Shown here: positions 1 through 8,262 of the stretch, one piece after another
Position numbering within the stretch: the first letter of the stretch is position 1
Layout: every line of letters begins with the position of its first letter
NCBI GenBank assembly: GCA_020886235.1
Contig: AP025250.1
Span: 990,715-1,054,714, forward strand
Length of the DNA: 64,000 bases
Reading direction: 5' to 3'
Origin: Candidatus Dependentiae bacterium Noda2021
GTDB lineage: Bacteria > Babelota > Babeliae > Babelales > Vermiphilaceae
Program-made: the position numbers and the translations under genes
The notes under the pieces: model-generated
Databases searched by the model: none
Told to the model about the DNA's origin: nothing
Seen by the model: only the letters and a program-made list of their open reading frames with translations

Positions 1-711
1 ATGAAGATATCATCACTGTTAATCACCGGCATACTTTCAAGCTCTGTAATCTACCCGCAAGAGTCGTTGCGCATGCCCACACCAAAAAGCAATACACACT
101 TATCTTTGAAAAAAGAACGTCGTTTTTTAAAAAAATTAAAGCACTACTGCAAGAAAAATCCCAACTTTCAAGAAGAAAATCAACAAACACCTTTCTTGGA
201 AAAACTTATTCCTCCTTTGCCAGTGAGTATTCAAAATAAAACACTCAGCGTTAATCAACGCCACAAAATTCAAGAAGATATTGATTATGTTCTTTTAATG
301 CGTCTTAATGCTTTTTTGCACCACATTAAAGAAACTAAAAACAGCACATTTGATGTCAATGGACTTATGGAAAATGGCAAAACATTATTAAGGTTGGCAG
401 TAGAAAACGGGTATTATTTAACCACAAACCGACTTCTTTCTATTGGTGCAATGGCTGATGAAAAAATAGTAAAAGCATCAACTGCTCATGGAGTGCTTTC
501 GCAAACACTTCTGATTCAACAATCACTAAAACAGCATTTTAAAACACAAAAAAAAGAATTTAACCTCGATTACTTGTCACGTAAGCAATCTAAAAAGACA
601 TGTCACTACTACAAAAGAATTTCAGACAAAAATCTTCCCAGCGCACATTCATATCGCGATGCGTATAAGCAGTGGCACCAGCACTACAAATCTATTCCAA
701 AATTAAGCTAA
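1..711 (+). CDS. Secreted hypothetical protein with ankyrin-like segment
   Basis: A 236-residue protein. The N-terminus (MKISSLLITGILSSS) reads as a Sec signal peptide, so an exported location is inferred. Most of the chain is basic and polar. Around residues 118-150 one helix-loop-helix unit (NGKTLLRLAVENGYYLTTNRLLSIGA) has the spacing of a single ankyrin repeat. The window begins on the first base of the ATG, so an upstream ribosome site cannot be seen, but the signal peptide argues that this is the true start. Function unknown; it belongs with the other secreted repeat proteins of this window. Confidence 0.6.
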   Translation: MKISSLLITGILSSSVIYPQESLRMPTPKSNTHLSLKKERRFLKKLKHYCKKNPNFQEENQQTPFLEKLIPPLPVSIQNKTLSVNQRHKIQEDIDYVLLMRLNAFLHHIKETKNSTFDVNGLMENGKTLLRLAVENGYYLTTNRLLSIGAMADEKIVKASTAHGVLSQTLLIQQSLKQHFKTQKKEFNLDYLSRKQSKKTCHYYKRISDKNLPSAHSYRDAYKQWHQHYKSIPKLS

Positions 712-717
712 AAATAA

Positions 718-736
718 GGCGTCTTTAAAAGACGCC
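718..736. terminator. Probable bidirectional terminator hairpin
   Basis: A perfect 8-bp stem (GGCGTCTT / AAGACGCC) with a 3-nt loop lies between two convergent genes. On the minus strand it is followed by TTATTTTT, so it most likely ends the small secreted gene that finishes at 797. Confidence 0.45.
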
Positions 737-796
737 CTTCATACCCATTGTACAGCGCTAACGCTATCCCTGCACAATTTGAATTTTTTAAAAATT

Positions 797-1126
797 TTAC
801 TCAATAATATCCGCACTCGTGTAAGGATATTGAGGCGTGGCTGACGGATCTGCAAGCTGATCATTAAGCGGCAAGTTGCTGTCATAAGAATAATCAGCTA
901 CTTGTGAACCCATTCCAATATAGGGCTCACGGTAGTAAGATCCGGCGTACACACCATCTTGGAGGGTGCTTACGCGATGATGATATACATCACGATCACG
1001 GCCATCATACGTGCGATATCCACCGGTGTATGGTTGTGAATAACGGTTATAGCCATCAATACCCTGTGCACTAAACACAGGGTATAATGTGAGTACTAAC
1101 ATCAAAAGTTTTGTACTTGTTTTCAT
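797..1126 (-). CDS. Small secreted Tyr-rich protein
   Basis: A 109-residue protein with a clear signal peptide (MKTSTKLLMLVLTLYPVFSAQG). The mature part is rich in Tyr, Arg, Gly and Asp (YNRYSQPYTGGYRTYDGRD). No known domain is recognised. It is the last gene of a minus-strand run of four small exported proteins (2451 to 797) and starts 8 nt after the Gly/His-rich gene ends, without a strong ribosome site of its own, so translational coupling is likely. A structural or envelope-surface role is only a guess from composition. Confidence 0.65.
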   Translation of the reverse strand: MKTSTKLLMLVLTLYPVFSAQGIDGYNRYSQPYTGGYRTYDGRDRDVYHHRVSTLQDGVYAGSYYREPYIGMGSQVADYSYDSNLPLNDQLADPSATPQYPYTSADIIE

Positions 1127-1134
1127 GGTCTTAA

Positions 1135-1515
1135 TTAGTAACCAACGACTACTGCATCATCGTAGTAGTCATCGTCGCTAGCAGCTGAAGCCGCGGCGGC
1201 TCCAATTACAGCGCCCGTTGTTAATGCAGCTGCAGTACCGGCACCATAACCCCAACCTGGGTAATAGCCACCGTAATATCCGCCACCATAATAGCCACGT
1301 CCATATCCGCGGCCGTATCCACCATGTCTATAGCCGCCATGACCATAGCCACCATGTCTTCCACCGCCATGGTATCCGTGACCGCCACCATGATATCCAT
1401 GACCACCGCCGTGACCACCACCATGGCCTCCGCCATGACCGCCACCGCGTGACAACGTATCAAAGCCGACTAACACAAGACCGGCAAAAAGTAAGCTCAT
1501 TAATATTCTCTTCAT
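1135..1515 (-). CDS. Secreted Gly/His-rich repeat protein
   Basis: A 126-residue protein: a short hydrophobic leader, then a low-complexity tract of GGGHGGGHG and GYHGGGHGYHGG units (about residues 25-80), a Tyr/Gly stretch, an Ala-rich hydrophobic segment (TAAALTTGAVIGAAAASAAS) and an acidic Asp/Tyr tail. GGAGAG lies 4 nt before the ATG. Dense histidines could bind metal ions; that is inference from composition. The Ala-rich segment could sit in a membrane. Overlapping frames are open because of the GC-rich repeat, but only this frame has a leader and a ribosome site. Confidence 0.65.
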   Translation of the reverse strand: MKRILMSLLFAGLVLVGFDTLSRGGGHGGGHGGGHGGGHGYHGGGHGYHGGGRHGGYGHGGYRHGGYGRGYGRGYYGGGYYGGYYPGWGYGAGTAAALTTGAVIGAAAASAASDDDYYDDAVVVGY

Positions 1516-1538
1516 AGTTCTCTCCTATTAATTAATAG

Positions 1539-1805
1539 TTATCTGCAACGACGTCTGTTATCGCAACGTCTTTTGCAATAATTTTTACAACCATGCAAGC
1601 GCGTTGGGCGAAAACCCCACGTTGGCTGTGCATAATAGTACGGATAATTGTAGGCGTACCAAGCGGGATAATTATAATAATAGGGATAATAATTGTAGTA
1701 TGGCGAACCACCAAATCCTAAATATACCCCAACTTGCGCATCAGCTATTTCTGCAAATAAACAACTGAGCAACACCGCGAATAATGCAAATTTTTTTTTG
1801 GCCAT
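1539..1805 (-). CDS. Small secreted Tyr-rich protein with Cys/Arg tail
   Basis: An 88-residue protein with a signal peptide (MAKKKFALFAVLLSCLFAEIADA), a Tyr/Asn/Pro-rich middle (NYYPYYYNYP) and a basic tail with four closely spaced cysteines (CKNYCKRRCDNRRRC). AAGGAG precedes the ATG and lies inside the end of the preceding gene, whose stop is 3 bases upstream. The two are therefore one transcription unit. The cysteine tail may form disulfides or bind metal; function unknown. Confidence 0.65.
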   Translation of the reverse strand: MAKKKFALFAVLLSCLFAEIADAQVGVYLGFGGSPYYNYYPYYYNYPAWYAYNYPYYYAQPTWGFRPTRLHGCKNYCKRRCDNRRRCR

Positions 1806-1807
1806 GA

Positions 1808-2451
1808 TTACACTCCTTGCAGCTTAGTAGAATTTTCTTCAACAGCTACAAGGTCTCCACCTTCTTCAATAATACTTATCGAGTGGTTTTGGCCTTCAAA
1901 TAACTGTCTGTGCCCATTGTCTGATTTCACTAAGAATTGATAACTTTCACCGCGTGAAATATCCTTTGTTTGGCCAGGATTTATTGATTCTCGCCCGCCA
2001 CCGCGCAAGGCTCGTACGCGTATTGCAAACGGTGTGTTGTTAGTAAACTTCCACTGGGTGTTACCCGACTTATCTATGTATTGCTTGGGAGTCACCGAAA
2101 CATAGTTTGGTTCAGAAACGTAATTTTGTTGTTGTTTATACGGTCGACGCGGTGTCGTGTAGATTACTTCAGGTTCATAGTAGTCATCATTGTAATAACC
2201 ATCATCATAATAATCGTAATCATAGTACGGACGGTTGTAGTATCTGCGTCCTCCGCCAAATCCAATACCAAATCCTATTCCAGGACCCCATCCCCAACCA
2301 GGCGCCCCCAGTAACGACCTCGGCCGCCCCAGCCGTAGCCAGAACCAATGCCAAATCCAAACCCAATACCACCGCGGGCATCAACTTCACCCACTAACGC
2401 CAGAACGAGGGCCACAAGGGCTATAATTTTTTTATTCAATAATTTTTTCAT
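1808..2451 (-). pseudogene. Secreted Gly/Tyr-rich protein, frame broken in a G5 run
   Basis: Two minus-strand frames read as one gene. The first starts at the ATG ending at 2451 (AAGGA six bases upstream; leader MKKLLNKKIIALVALVLALVGE) and runs into GGRGRYWG. The frame then shifts at the C5 run (plus strand) 2305-2309. Adding one base restores GAPGWGWGPGIGFGIGFGGG, a Tyr/Asp-rich stretch and a C-terminal module (WKFTNNTPFAIRVRAL..., INPGQTKDISRGES) ending at 1808. Restored length is about 214 residues. The C-terminal module resembles the small beta-rich secreted proteins elsewhere here. The break fits the window-wide loss of single G/C bases, so the gene is probably intact in the organism. 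Confidence 0.6.
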
Positions 2452-2731
2452 ACTCATTCCTTTTTATATCTCTTCTGCTAATTTATTTCATATTAGCAAA
2501 TTAGATAAGAAAACCTCAATGAATATAAGCAGTAAATATATTTCACTACAACACAAAAGTCCTCGCTTCACCTAATTTATCTTTGATATTTTGGTCATTA
2601 GTATTGTTTTCTTGATAAATTTCATAAAAATGAAACTATATACGTTTAAGTATCCAGTTAAGATATGAAACGTATAATTTAATTACACAGAAGCAATTTT
2701 TATTACCAGTCAGGGCGTTAAATAGGAATTT

Positions 2732-4594
2732 ATGAAACATACACTACTACTTCTCTTATTCTGCTTTCTCACACACACAAGTGAAAATAACTTAGTGAAT
2801 AGCAAAAAAAATCAAAAAAAATTAGCCCAACTCCATGATCCATCTAAAGCAGATAGCGGCATAAATCTAACTGATTGTGAAATTATTGAGAAATTAGATC
2901 TTCGCAAGAAAAATTTGAGCCATCTATCACCGGTTATTAGTCGATTTGAGAATTTAAGAGTATTATATGCAGATAACAATACGCTAACAAAATTACCGAG
3001 TGAAATTTCAAGCTTGGTACAACTGGTGGGATTACGCTTAGATAACAATCAGTTATCCGAGTTACCAAATTTACAAGCCCTTTCTAATCTTGAGTTTGCT
3101 TCTTTTAGCGGCAACAATTTGACAACGTTAGAAACCAGCGATGGAAACCTTGTATTTCCAAAACAATTAAAGCTTTTGAATTTAGAAAGAAACAAATTAC
3201 GATTACTACCTGCAACAATCAATACATTGACTGAACTACGCAATCTTAACGTAAGTCATAATAGTTTGAATAAATTACCCGACGAATTAGGTCAATGTTT
3301 TAACTTATATGAACTCAACATTAGCCACAATCAACTTTCCCAACTACCTATTACGATTACCCAACTTACCAAATTAGACTCATTAACATTTACCAATAAT
3401 CAGAGTAATTTTTTGCAAAACAGCGCGCAAAATATGCAGGTAGCAACGTGGATTTCAACTCCGCTCATCAAAGAAATTTTTATAAAAGCACAAAATATAA
3501 AAAACGAACGAGAATATTGCTCTCTGCTAGAACAATTACCCAGCGAACTAGTAGAAAAAATAATCACATCTCTTTCATGTGGAACACAGATAATACAAGA
3601 CATTCAAGCCATTATTAACTTATCGGCTACAAATAAGGTGATTAAAAACAAAATTAAACATTCTTTAGATGCTTTAAAAAAGAAGTTAGCCCAACATTAT
3701 AACATTTGCCCTGCTCTTATAACCTGGTACTTTAAAAAAAATAATTACGGGGCAATAAAAAAAGCTTGCAGGAAATTCAATCCAAATGAACTGTATATCT
3801 TATTGCAAGATGCTCAGCGCATCTATGTAATGTTAAAAAAGAACAAACATTCAGAGACTATTAACTCATATCTTATGGATGCTATAGCAGAAAACGATAA
3901 GATATTATGCCAAGAAGTTAATAAACATATAGATAGATTATTCAATATAGCTTGGAGATATAGGGATGGATCTGCATTACTGTTAAGAGAAGGGACACCT
4001 AAGAATGATTTAGTTTTTTATCATGTTTTAGATGAAAATCGTTATGTTTCAGATAATTGCCTAGTTAATACTATTTCGGAAAGCGGTAACGTTAACTCGC
4101 GTAGAAAAAATCATCCTGCTTTGTCGCGACATATGAATAATAATAACAATGAATTTGCTCAAATGCAGCTAACGCCTTTGCGTTTTCCTGGAAACAAAAA
4201 TGAACGGCGAGATAAATGTGGCGGTAAAATACCTTTTTTGTCCTCATACGTGACGGTTCAAGAAGATAATAAAATAATTGTTGCATGCGTGCCAAAGTGG
4301 AGTTATAAATATATTCTCATACGAGCAAATCCTAGTGGCACACTTGACTTAGCGTTTGGAGACAAGGGTGTTGTTCAGACTGATATTAATTGTTGCGACG
4401 AAAAAAATCAGGAAACCTGCGAGTCACTTACTCGGACAATTGGCAACAATAACTCACCAGATTTTGTTGAATGCGAAGGTATTGAGGCAAACAAAAACTT
4501 TCTCACCATTGATCATCAGAACAAAAATATTATATTTAAATACGGCGATTCAGTTAACAAATATAAGAGCAATGGGCAAAGCATAATCGAATGA
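2732..4594 (+). CDS. Secreted LRR / F-box-like / delta-60 repeat protein
   Basis: A 620-residue protein with a signal peptide (MKHTLLLLLFCFLTHTS) and AGGA before the ATG. Residues about 50-235 hold roughly seven leucine-rich repeats of the LxxLxLxxNxLxxLP type. Residues about 263-315 look like an F-box (LEQLPSELVEKIITSL followed by a helical stretch). Residues about 508-551 (DNKIIVACVPKW... ANPSGTLDLAFGDKGVVQTD) match the pattern of a delta-60 repeat (DGKIVVAG... LNPDGSLDTSFG). LRR and F-box modules bind proteins, and in eukaryotes F-box proteins recruit SCF ubiquitin ligase through Skp1. Export plus this layout suggests a host-directed effector; this is inference. Confidence 0.7.
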   Translation: MKHTLLLLLFCFLTHTSENNLVNSKKNQKKLAQLHDPSKADSGINLTDCEIIEKLDLRKKNLSHLSPVISRFENLRVLYADNNTLTKLPSEISSLVQLVGLRLDNNQLSELPNLQALSNLEFASFSGNNLTTLETSDGNLVFPKQLKLLNLERNKLRLLPATINTLTELRNLNVSHNSLNKLPDELGQCFNLYELNISHNQLSQLPITITQLTKLDSLTFTNNQSNFLQNSAQNMQVATWISTPLIKEIFIKAQNIKNEREYCSLLEQLPSELVEKIITSLSCGTQIIQDIQAIINLSATNKVIKNKIKHSLDALKKKLAQHYNICPALITWYFKKNNYGAIKKACRKFNPNELYILLQDAQRIYVMLKKNKHSETINSYLMDAIAENDKILCQEVNKHIDRLFNIAWRYRDGSALLLREGTPKNDLVFYHVLDENRYVSDNCLVNTISESGNVNSRRKNHPALSRHMNNNNNEFAQMQLTPLRFPGNKNERRDKCGGKIPFLSSYVTVQEDNKIIVACVPKWSYKYILIRANPSGTLDLAFGDKGVVQTDINCCDEKNQETCESLTRTIGNNNSPDFVECEGIEANKNFLTIDHQNKNIIFKYGDSVNKYKSNGQSIIE

Positions 4595-4611
4595 TTTTTG
4601 GCAACTCCCAC

Positions 4612-4645
4612 AAAAATAGGGCAAGCACTTTTATATACTTGCCCT
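4612..4645 (-). terminator. Rho-independent terminator
   Basis: Stem AGGGCAAG / CTTGCCCT with a 12-nt loop, followed on the minus strand by ATTTTTG. It sits just beyond the end (4670) of the minus-strand secreted protein and between convergent genes. Confidence 0.6.
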
Positions 4646-4669
4646 GCGGGTACACTAAAAAATTTAATC

Positions 4670-5227
4670 TTAATCAATTTCAATGCCAACTGATGAATCA
4701 TCTAAGTCCGCACCCTTAAGATTAACTTGAATGTTCAGGACAGCTTTACTTAATGAATAGATATCAAATTCTTTACGTACAAAACGAGGTGCTTGCTTTT
4801 CACCCAAGAGCAAAGTAACATCGGCCGTTTCGAAAACTTTTTTAGGATCATCATAAACCTTTGAATGCCTTGCCATAAAGTAGCCTCTTGATCGTACGTT
4901 GATTCCCAGCGTACCTAAACGTGACCCGCTATTACTTGTTACATCAAACACATTTCCGACAGTAAGTTGCAATTCAGGAGTTAATTCAATAGGAGTAGTT
5001 ATACTCTTACCTTGCTCAATGCTGTAAGGACCAACTTTTACCACTTGATTTGTGTTGTTATTCACGCTCAAGATAGCGCTTAGCTTTGCCAAATCTTTAT
5101 TATAAAATTTAACAAAATAGTCAATCTTTGAACTGGTTGGCTCCCACGAAGGCAATTTAGTTTCTGCGCCTTTTATGTGAGTAATAAATCCCGCAAGTAA
5201 AATTATAATAAGTGTTTTGGTGTTCAT
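4670..5227 (-). CDS. Secreted hypothetical protein, beta-rich
   Basis: A 185-residue protein with a signal peptide (MNTKTLIIILLAGFITHIKG) and a GGGAGA ribosome site before the ATG. The segment LSAILSVNNNTNQVVKVGPYSIEQGKSITTP repeats the pattern 'xNNxTxxxxxVxxxx(G)...xGxxxxxP' seen in other short exported proteins here (10893-11387, 11467-11943, 15198-15566, 62716-63213). I infer a shared beta-sandwich-like fold. No catalytic motif is visible. Function unknown. Confidence 0.6.
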   Translation of the reverse strand: MNTKTLIIILLAGFITHIKGAETKLPSWEPTSSKIDYFVKFYNKDLAKLSAILSVNNNTNQVVKVGPYSIEQGKSITTPIELTPELQLTVGNVFDVTSNSGSRLGTLGINVRSRGYFMARHSKVYDDPKKVFETADVTLLLGEKQAPRFVRKEFDIYSLSKAVLNIQVNLKGADLDDSSVGIEID

Positions 5228-5391
5228 TTTTATTCTCCCTCTAAATATTACTTTTTATTATTTAATAATAGAATATTTTAGATGAAAAACGCAATGAAAT
5301 ACAGGTTTTTAAAACATTTATACCCATTACAATGCATGAACACTCTTTCACGTGAGTGTTTACCAGTAAAAAAATACGAAAAAAAACAAGT

Positions 5392-5928
5392 TTATGCTAA
5401 GGGGCGGTCAATCATGCGCACTATCTGGTCTGCAAAATCCTGTGCTGCTTCAGGTCCTGTTGCCGTAATTATATTTCCTTGCGTTACTACTTTTTGATCA
5501 GGCAAATAATAAACTTCATACTCACGATAAATATCAGCCAACTTGCCATCTCCGTCCCAACCAGTTGCCGCGTGAGCGGTTAACACGCCTGCTGCGGCTA
5601 AAATTCTTGTCGATATACAAATAGCACCTAGAATTTTTTCTTGCCTAAATGCTTGATTGATAATGTCGTATGATATTTCGTGATCTAAGTTATCTAATGC
5701 ACCAGAACCACCGATAAAAAAAATCCCATCATAATCTGCAATGTCCACGTCGCCCAGGACAATGTCTACCGGGGTAGTTGTTTTATCTTTGGCAGTTGCA
5801 GTACCCGGCTTGTTGCTTGCGGTAACTACGTCAAACCCTGCGTTTTGTAATGTTTTTTTTGGAATTGCATATTCAGCTGGTTGATAGCCATCATGCGCAA
5901 CGATAAGCAAAACTTTTTTGCGATTCAT
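5392..5928 (-). CDS. DJ-1/PfpI family protein
   Basis: A 178-residue protein of the DJ-1/ThiJ/PfpI class I glutamine amidotransferase-like superfamily. Visible marks are the opening strand VLLIVAHDGYQPAEYAIPKKTL with the conserved Glu near residue 19, the glycine turn FIGGSGA, and the nucleophile-elbow cysteine near residue 104 (GAICISTRILAAAGVL). The residue after the Cys is Ile rather than the His common in PfpI proteases, so protease activity is doubtful; a deglycase, chaperone or stress role is possible. AAGGAG lies upstream of the ATG, inside the end of the preceding ComEC-like frame. Confidence 0.8.
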   Translation of the reverse strand: MNRKKVLLIVAHDGYQPAEYAIPKKTLQNAGFDVVTASNKPGTATAKDKTTTPVDIVLGDVDIADYDGIFFIGGSGALDNLDHEISYDIINQAFRQEKILGAICISTRILAAAGVLTAHAATGWDGDGKLADIYREYEVYYLPDQKVVTQGNIITATGPEAAQDFADQIVRMIDRPLA

Positions 5929-6922
5929 AATTCCTGCTCCTTTTTTGCATATTATGATGCGGTGATCTTAGCTTGGGAGAATAGAGAGTCGTTACTTCAT
6001 TGTCAATCGTTAAGAGAATTTGTGCAGGAATATAACCATTTTTACCAGGGACTTGTTCTACGGCAAGCTGGGCATATCGACCAAGCAAAAAAACAAAGTT
6101 GCCGTTAATCACACTCATGCCTTTAACATTTTTTAGAGATGTATACATTCCATAGCAATGATCAACGGCAATAGACTTAGTTGCCACTGATAAAAATAGC
6201 TCAACTTTTTTTGGATTAGATTCTAAGATAATTAAATGAGTCACGCGCATCATTCCCGTTTGTTTGATCAAAAATGGCATAAGCGTGTAATCAACCCACT
6301 TTGATATAGCTTCTTCTGAGCGACCTGATAGGCGAGGGATTACTAGGGTCACATCACCATGATACACACAGTGCACCGGCATTGAACGATTATCTAAACA
6401 TGAATACTCGACTCTCGGCATCTGAATGTATTTTAAATACACAATAATAGTTATAAACAAAAAACTAAAAAGTAGTATTGCGCGCTTAAGTGAATGGACC
6501 GATTTGCTATGAAGCACTACAAACGGCGTTATCCCCATAATACACAAAACAATGATTGAAGGTTTTTTAAAACCCACGAGCCAGCGTGATTGCCCCCATG
6601 AAAGTATCCATAACCACCCGGTAATTACCTGATCGACAACAGTAACTAAATAATACATTGAAAAGCCCAGGAGATTACCAAAAAAAATAAGCGAGCACAA
6701 TAATAGAATAAGCGACAAAAACGGAGTAAAAACAAAATTACCGACAAATGTCATTATTGAGATAGGCAAACCCCACGCAATAAGAATTGGTAATGACACC
6801 AATGTTATAAAGAGCTGAAGATACGTAAATTTGGCCAACAATTGCATGAACTGGCCAGAGATGAGAATCATAGTATAATTTCTAATAAAATAATTTATAA
6901 AAATATATTTAATAAATCTCAT
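5891..6922 (-). CDS. ComEC/Rec2-like membrane protein, short
   Basis: A 343-residue protein with about six hydrophobic segments in its first 190 residues, then a soluble C-terminal part. The run LPISIMTFVGNFVFTPFLSLILLLC resembles the competence-domain end of ComEC DNA-uptake channels, and the following part (VEYSCLDNR... CVYHGDVTLVIPR) sits where ComEC has its metallo-beta-lactamase-like domain, without clear metal ligands. It is much shorter than normal ComEC. The last 13 codons overlap the PfpI gene. One extra base in the GGG at 5975-5977 would instead end the protein at 5952, before the pfpI ribosome site. Assignment is tentative. Confidence 0.4.
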   Translation of the reverse strand: MRFIKYIFINYFIRNYTMILISGQFMQLLAKFTYLQLFITLVSLPILIAWGLPISIMTFVGNFVFTPFLSLILLLCSLIFFGNLLGFSMYYLVTVVDQVITGWLWILSWGQSRWLVGFKKPSIIVLCIMGITPFVVLHSKSVHSLKRAILLFSFLFITIIVYLKYIQMPRVEYSCLDNRSMPVHCVYHGDVTLVIPRLSGRSEEAISKWVDYTLMPFLIKQTGMMRVTHLIILESNPKKVELFLSVATKSIAVDHCYGMYTSLKNVKGMSVINGNFVFLLGRYAQLAVEQVPGKNGYIPAQILLTIDNEVTTLYSPKLRSPHHNMQKRSRNYESQKSFAYRCA

Positions 6923-7018
6923 AGTAGCAATTGTGCCATAAATAAGCCATTTTTATCATTATTGTTGTAATATGACAGCTTTATTTGTTACTATTGTAAA
7001 ATAATTAAGGAGATGGCT

Positions 7019-7225
7019 ATGAAAAAATTTTTTAAAAATGCTAATGAACGCCTCCGTCAATCATGGCGTAATTTAATGGATTCTAAAGAAAAGAAAATGT
7101 CTGAAGGTGCAAGCGAAATTACCAAGACAAGAACGGTAGCCCACAAAGATCAATGGCGTCGTGGCCAAGGTCGCGAGGGTCATCACAATCCATCTAACCC
7201 TAAAAGAACAAATCGCAATAGCTAA
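7019..7225 (+). CDS. Small basic hypothetical protein
   Basis: A 68-residue, strongly basic protein (MKKFFKNANERLRQSWRNLMDSKEKK...) ending in HNPSNPKRTNRNS. AAGGAG touches an in-frame ATG at 7013 directly but is six bases from the ATG at 7019, so I take the second. No signal peptide, no membrane segment. The charge suggests nucleic acid or ribosome binding, but nothing proves it. Confidence 0.55.
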   Translation: MKKFFKNANERLRQSWRNLMDSKEKKMSEGASEITKTRTVAHKDQWRRGQGREGHHNPSNPKRTNRNS

Positions 7226-7341
7226 CGCATTTTATAACTTGATTTGTTTTTATCAGTTTTGTTAATTGCTATTTTACCACCTCTCATGCTAGCGTAACAA
7301 CGCACATTGTTTGATTACAATCTGAGTTACTTGGAGCTATC

Positions 7342-8262
7342 ATGAGCATTCTGCATGGTAAAAAAAAGTTTCTAGAACATAAAGCTTACTTAATGAGGGT
7401 TGAATCGCTCATTATGACAAGCCTTGCTGGTTCAGGCCATCCTACCTCTGCATTATCCTGCGCTGACATTATGTCTGCCCTATTTTTTTATGCTATGCGA
7501 TACGATCCACAAAATCCCAATAACTCTAACAGTGACCGCTTTATATTGTCTAAAGGGCATGCAGCACCTATCCTCTACGCTGCATGGAAAAACGCAGGTA
7601 TTTTAACCGATGAAGACTTAGCCCACTATCGATCGATAAACTCTGTTCTTGAAGGCCACCCAACATTGCGTTTTTCGCGCACTGAAGCTGCTACCGGATC
7701 GCTGGGCATGGGGCTTTCAATTGGAGCAGGCATGGCGCTCTCAGCTCGTATGGACCACAAAGATTTTTACACCTACGTTTTGATGGGTGATAGCGAGATT
7801 ACCGAAGGGTCTATTTGGGAAGCTGCTGAAATTGCTGCCTATTATAATTTAAGCAATCTGGTTGCAATAATCGATTGCAATAGGCTTGGTCAGACCACAG
7901 AAACTATCCATGGCTACCATTTGCAACGGTATGCCGACAAATTTGCTTCGTTTGGTTGGAAAACTATTATCATTGATGGACACGATATGCAGCAAATTAT
8001 GAATGCTTTAGAAAAATCGCGCATACCCAACCATCATCCCACGGTTATTATCGCAAAAACTATTAAAGGCTATGGCGTTGATAGCGTAGAAAATAAAGAA
8101 GGCTTTCACGGCAAAGCGTTTAAAAAAGAAGAGCTCAATGCGATTTTAGCTCAGATGGAATCACGTTTTTATAATGCTGCTCATTACCAAAACGGTTACA
8201 CCTGGCATCCACACATACCCCTGATAACACTCTTGAGAGCAGAACGGAATGCGTTGGAGTAG
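7342..8262 (+). CDS. Transketolase, N-terminal subunit
   Basis: A 306-residue N-terminal half of a split transketolase, which moves two-carbon ketol units between sugar phosphates in the non-oxidative pentose phosphate pathway using thiamine diphosphate. Visible marks are SGHPTSALSCADIM and LSKGHAAPILYA (cofactor and substrate histidines), GSLGMGLSIGAGMA, and the ThDP/Mg site GDSEITEGSIWEAAEIA ending in NLVAIIDCN. The second motif residue is GDS where GDG is usual. A DXP-synthase-like paralogue is less likely given these motifs. It overlaps the C-terminal subunit gene by one base, so both halves are translated together. Confidence 0.9.
   Translation: MSILHGKKKFLEHKAYLMRVESLIMTSLAGSGHPTSALSCADIMSALFFYAMRYDPQNPNNSNSDRFILSKGHAAPILYAAWKNAGILTDEDLAHYRSINSVLEGHPTLRFSRTEAATGSLGMGLSIGAGMALSARMDHKDFYTYVLMGDSEITEGSIWEAAEIAAYYNLSNLVAIIDCNRLGQTTETIHGYHLQRYADKFASFGWKTIIIDGHDMQQIMNALEKSRIPNHHPTVIIAKTIKGYGVDSVENKEGFHGKAFKKEELNAILAQMESRFYNAAHYQNGYTWHPHIPLITLLRAERNALE

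Noticed and set aside
1218..1517. His/Arg-rich 99-codon plus-strand frame and an 80-codon minus frame over the Gly/His-rich gene
   Set aside because: Shadows of the GC-rich repeat; no leader, no ribosome site, and the frame with a signal peptide explains the region.
2107..2397. Plus-strand frames opposite the Gly/Tyr-rich secreted gene
   Set aside because: Antisense of a low-complexity stretch; no ribosome site, while the repaired minus-strand gene accounts for the DNA.
5282..5497. 71-codon plus-strand frame
   Set aside because: Half of it lies antisense to the PfpI gene; no ribosome site and no recognisable protein features.
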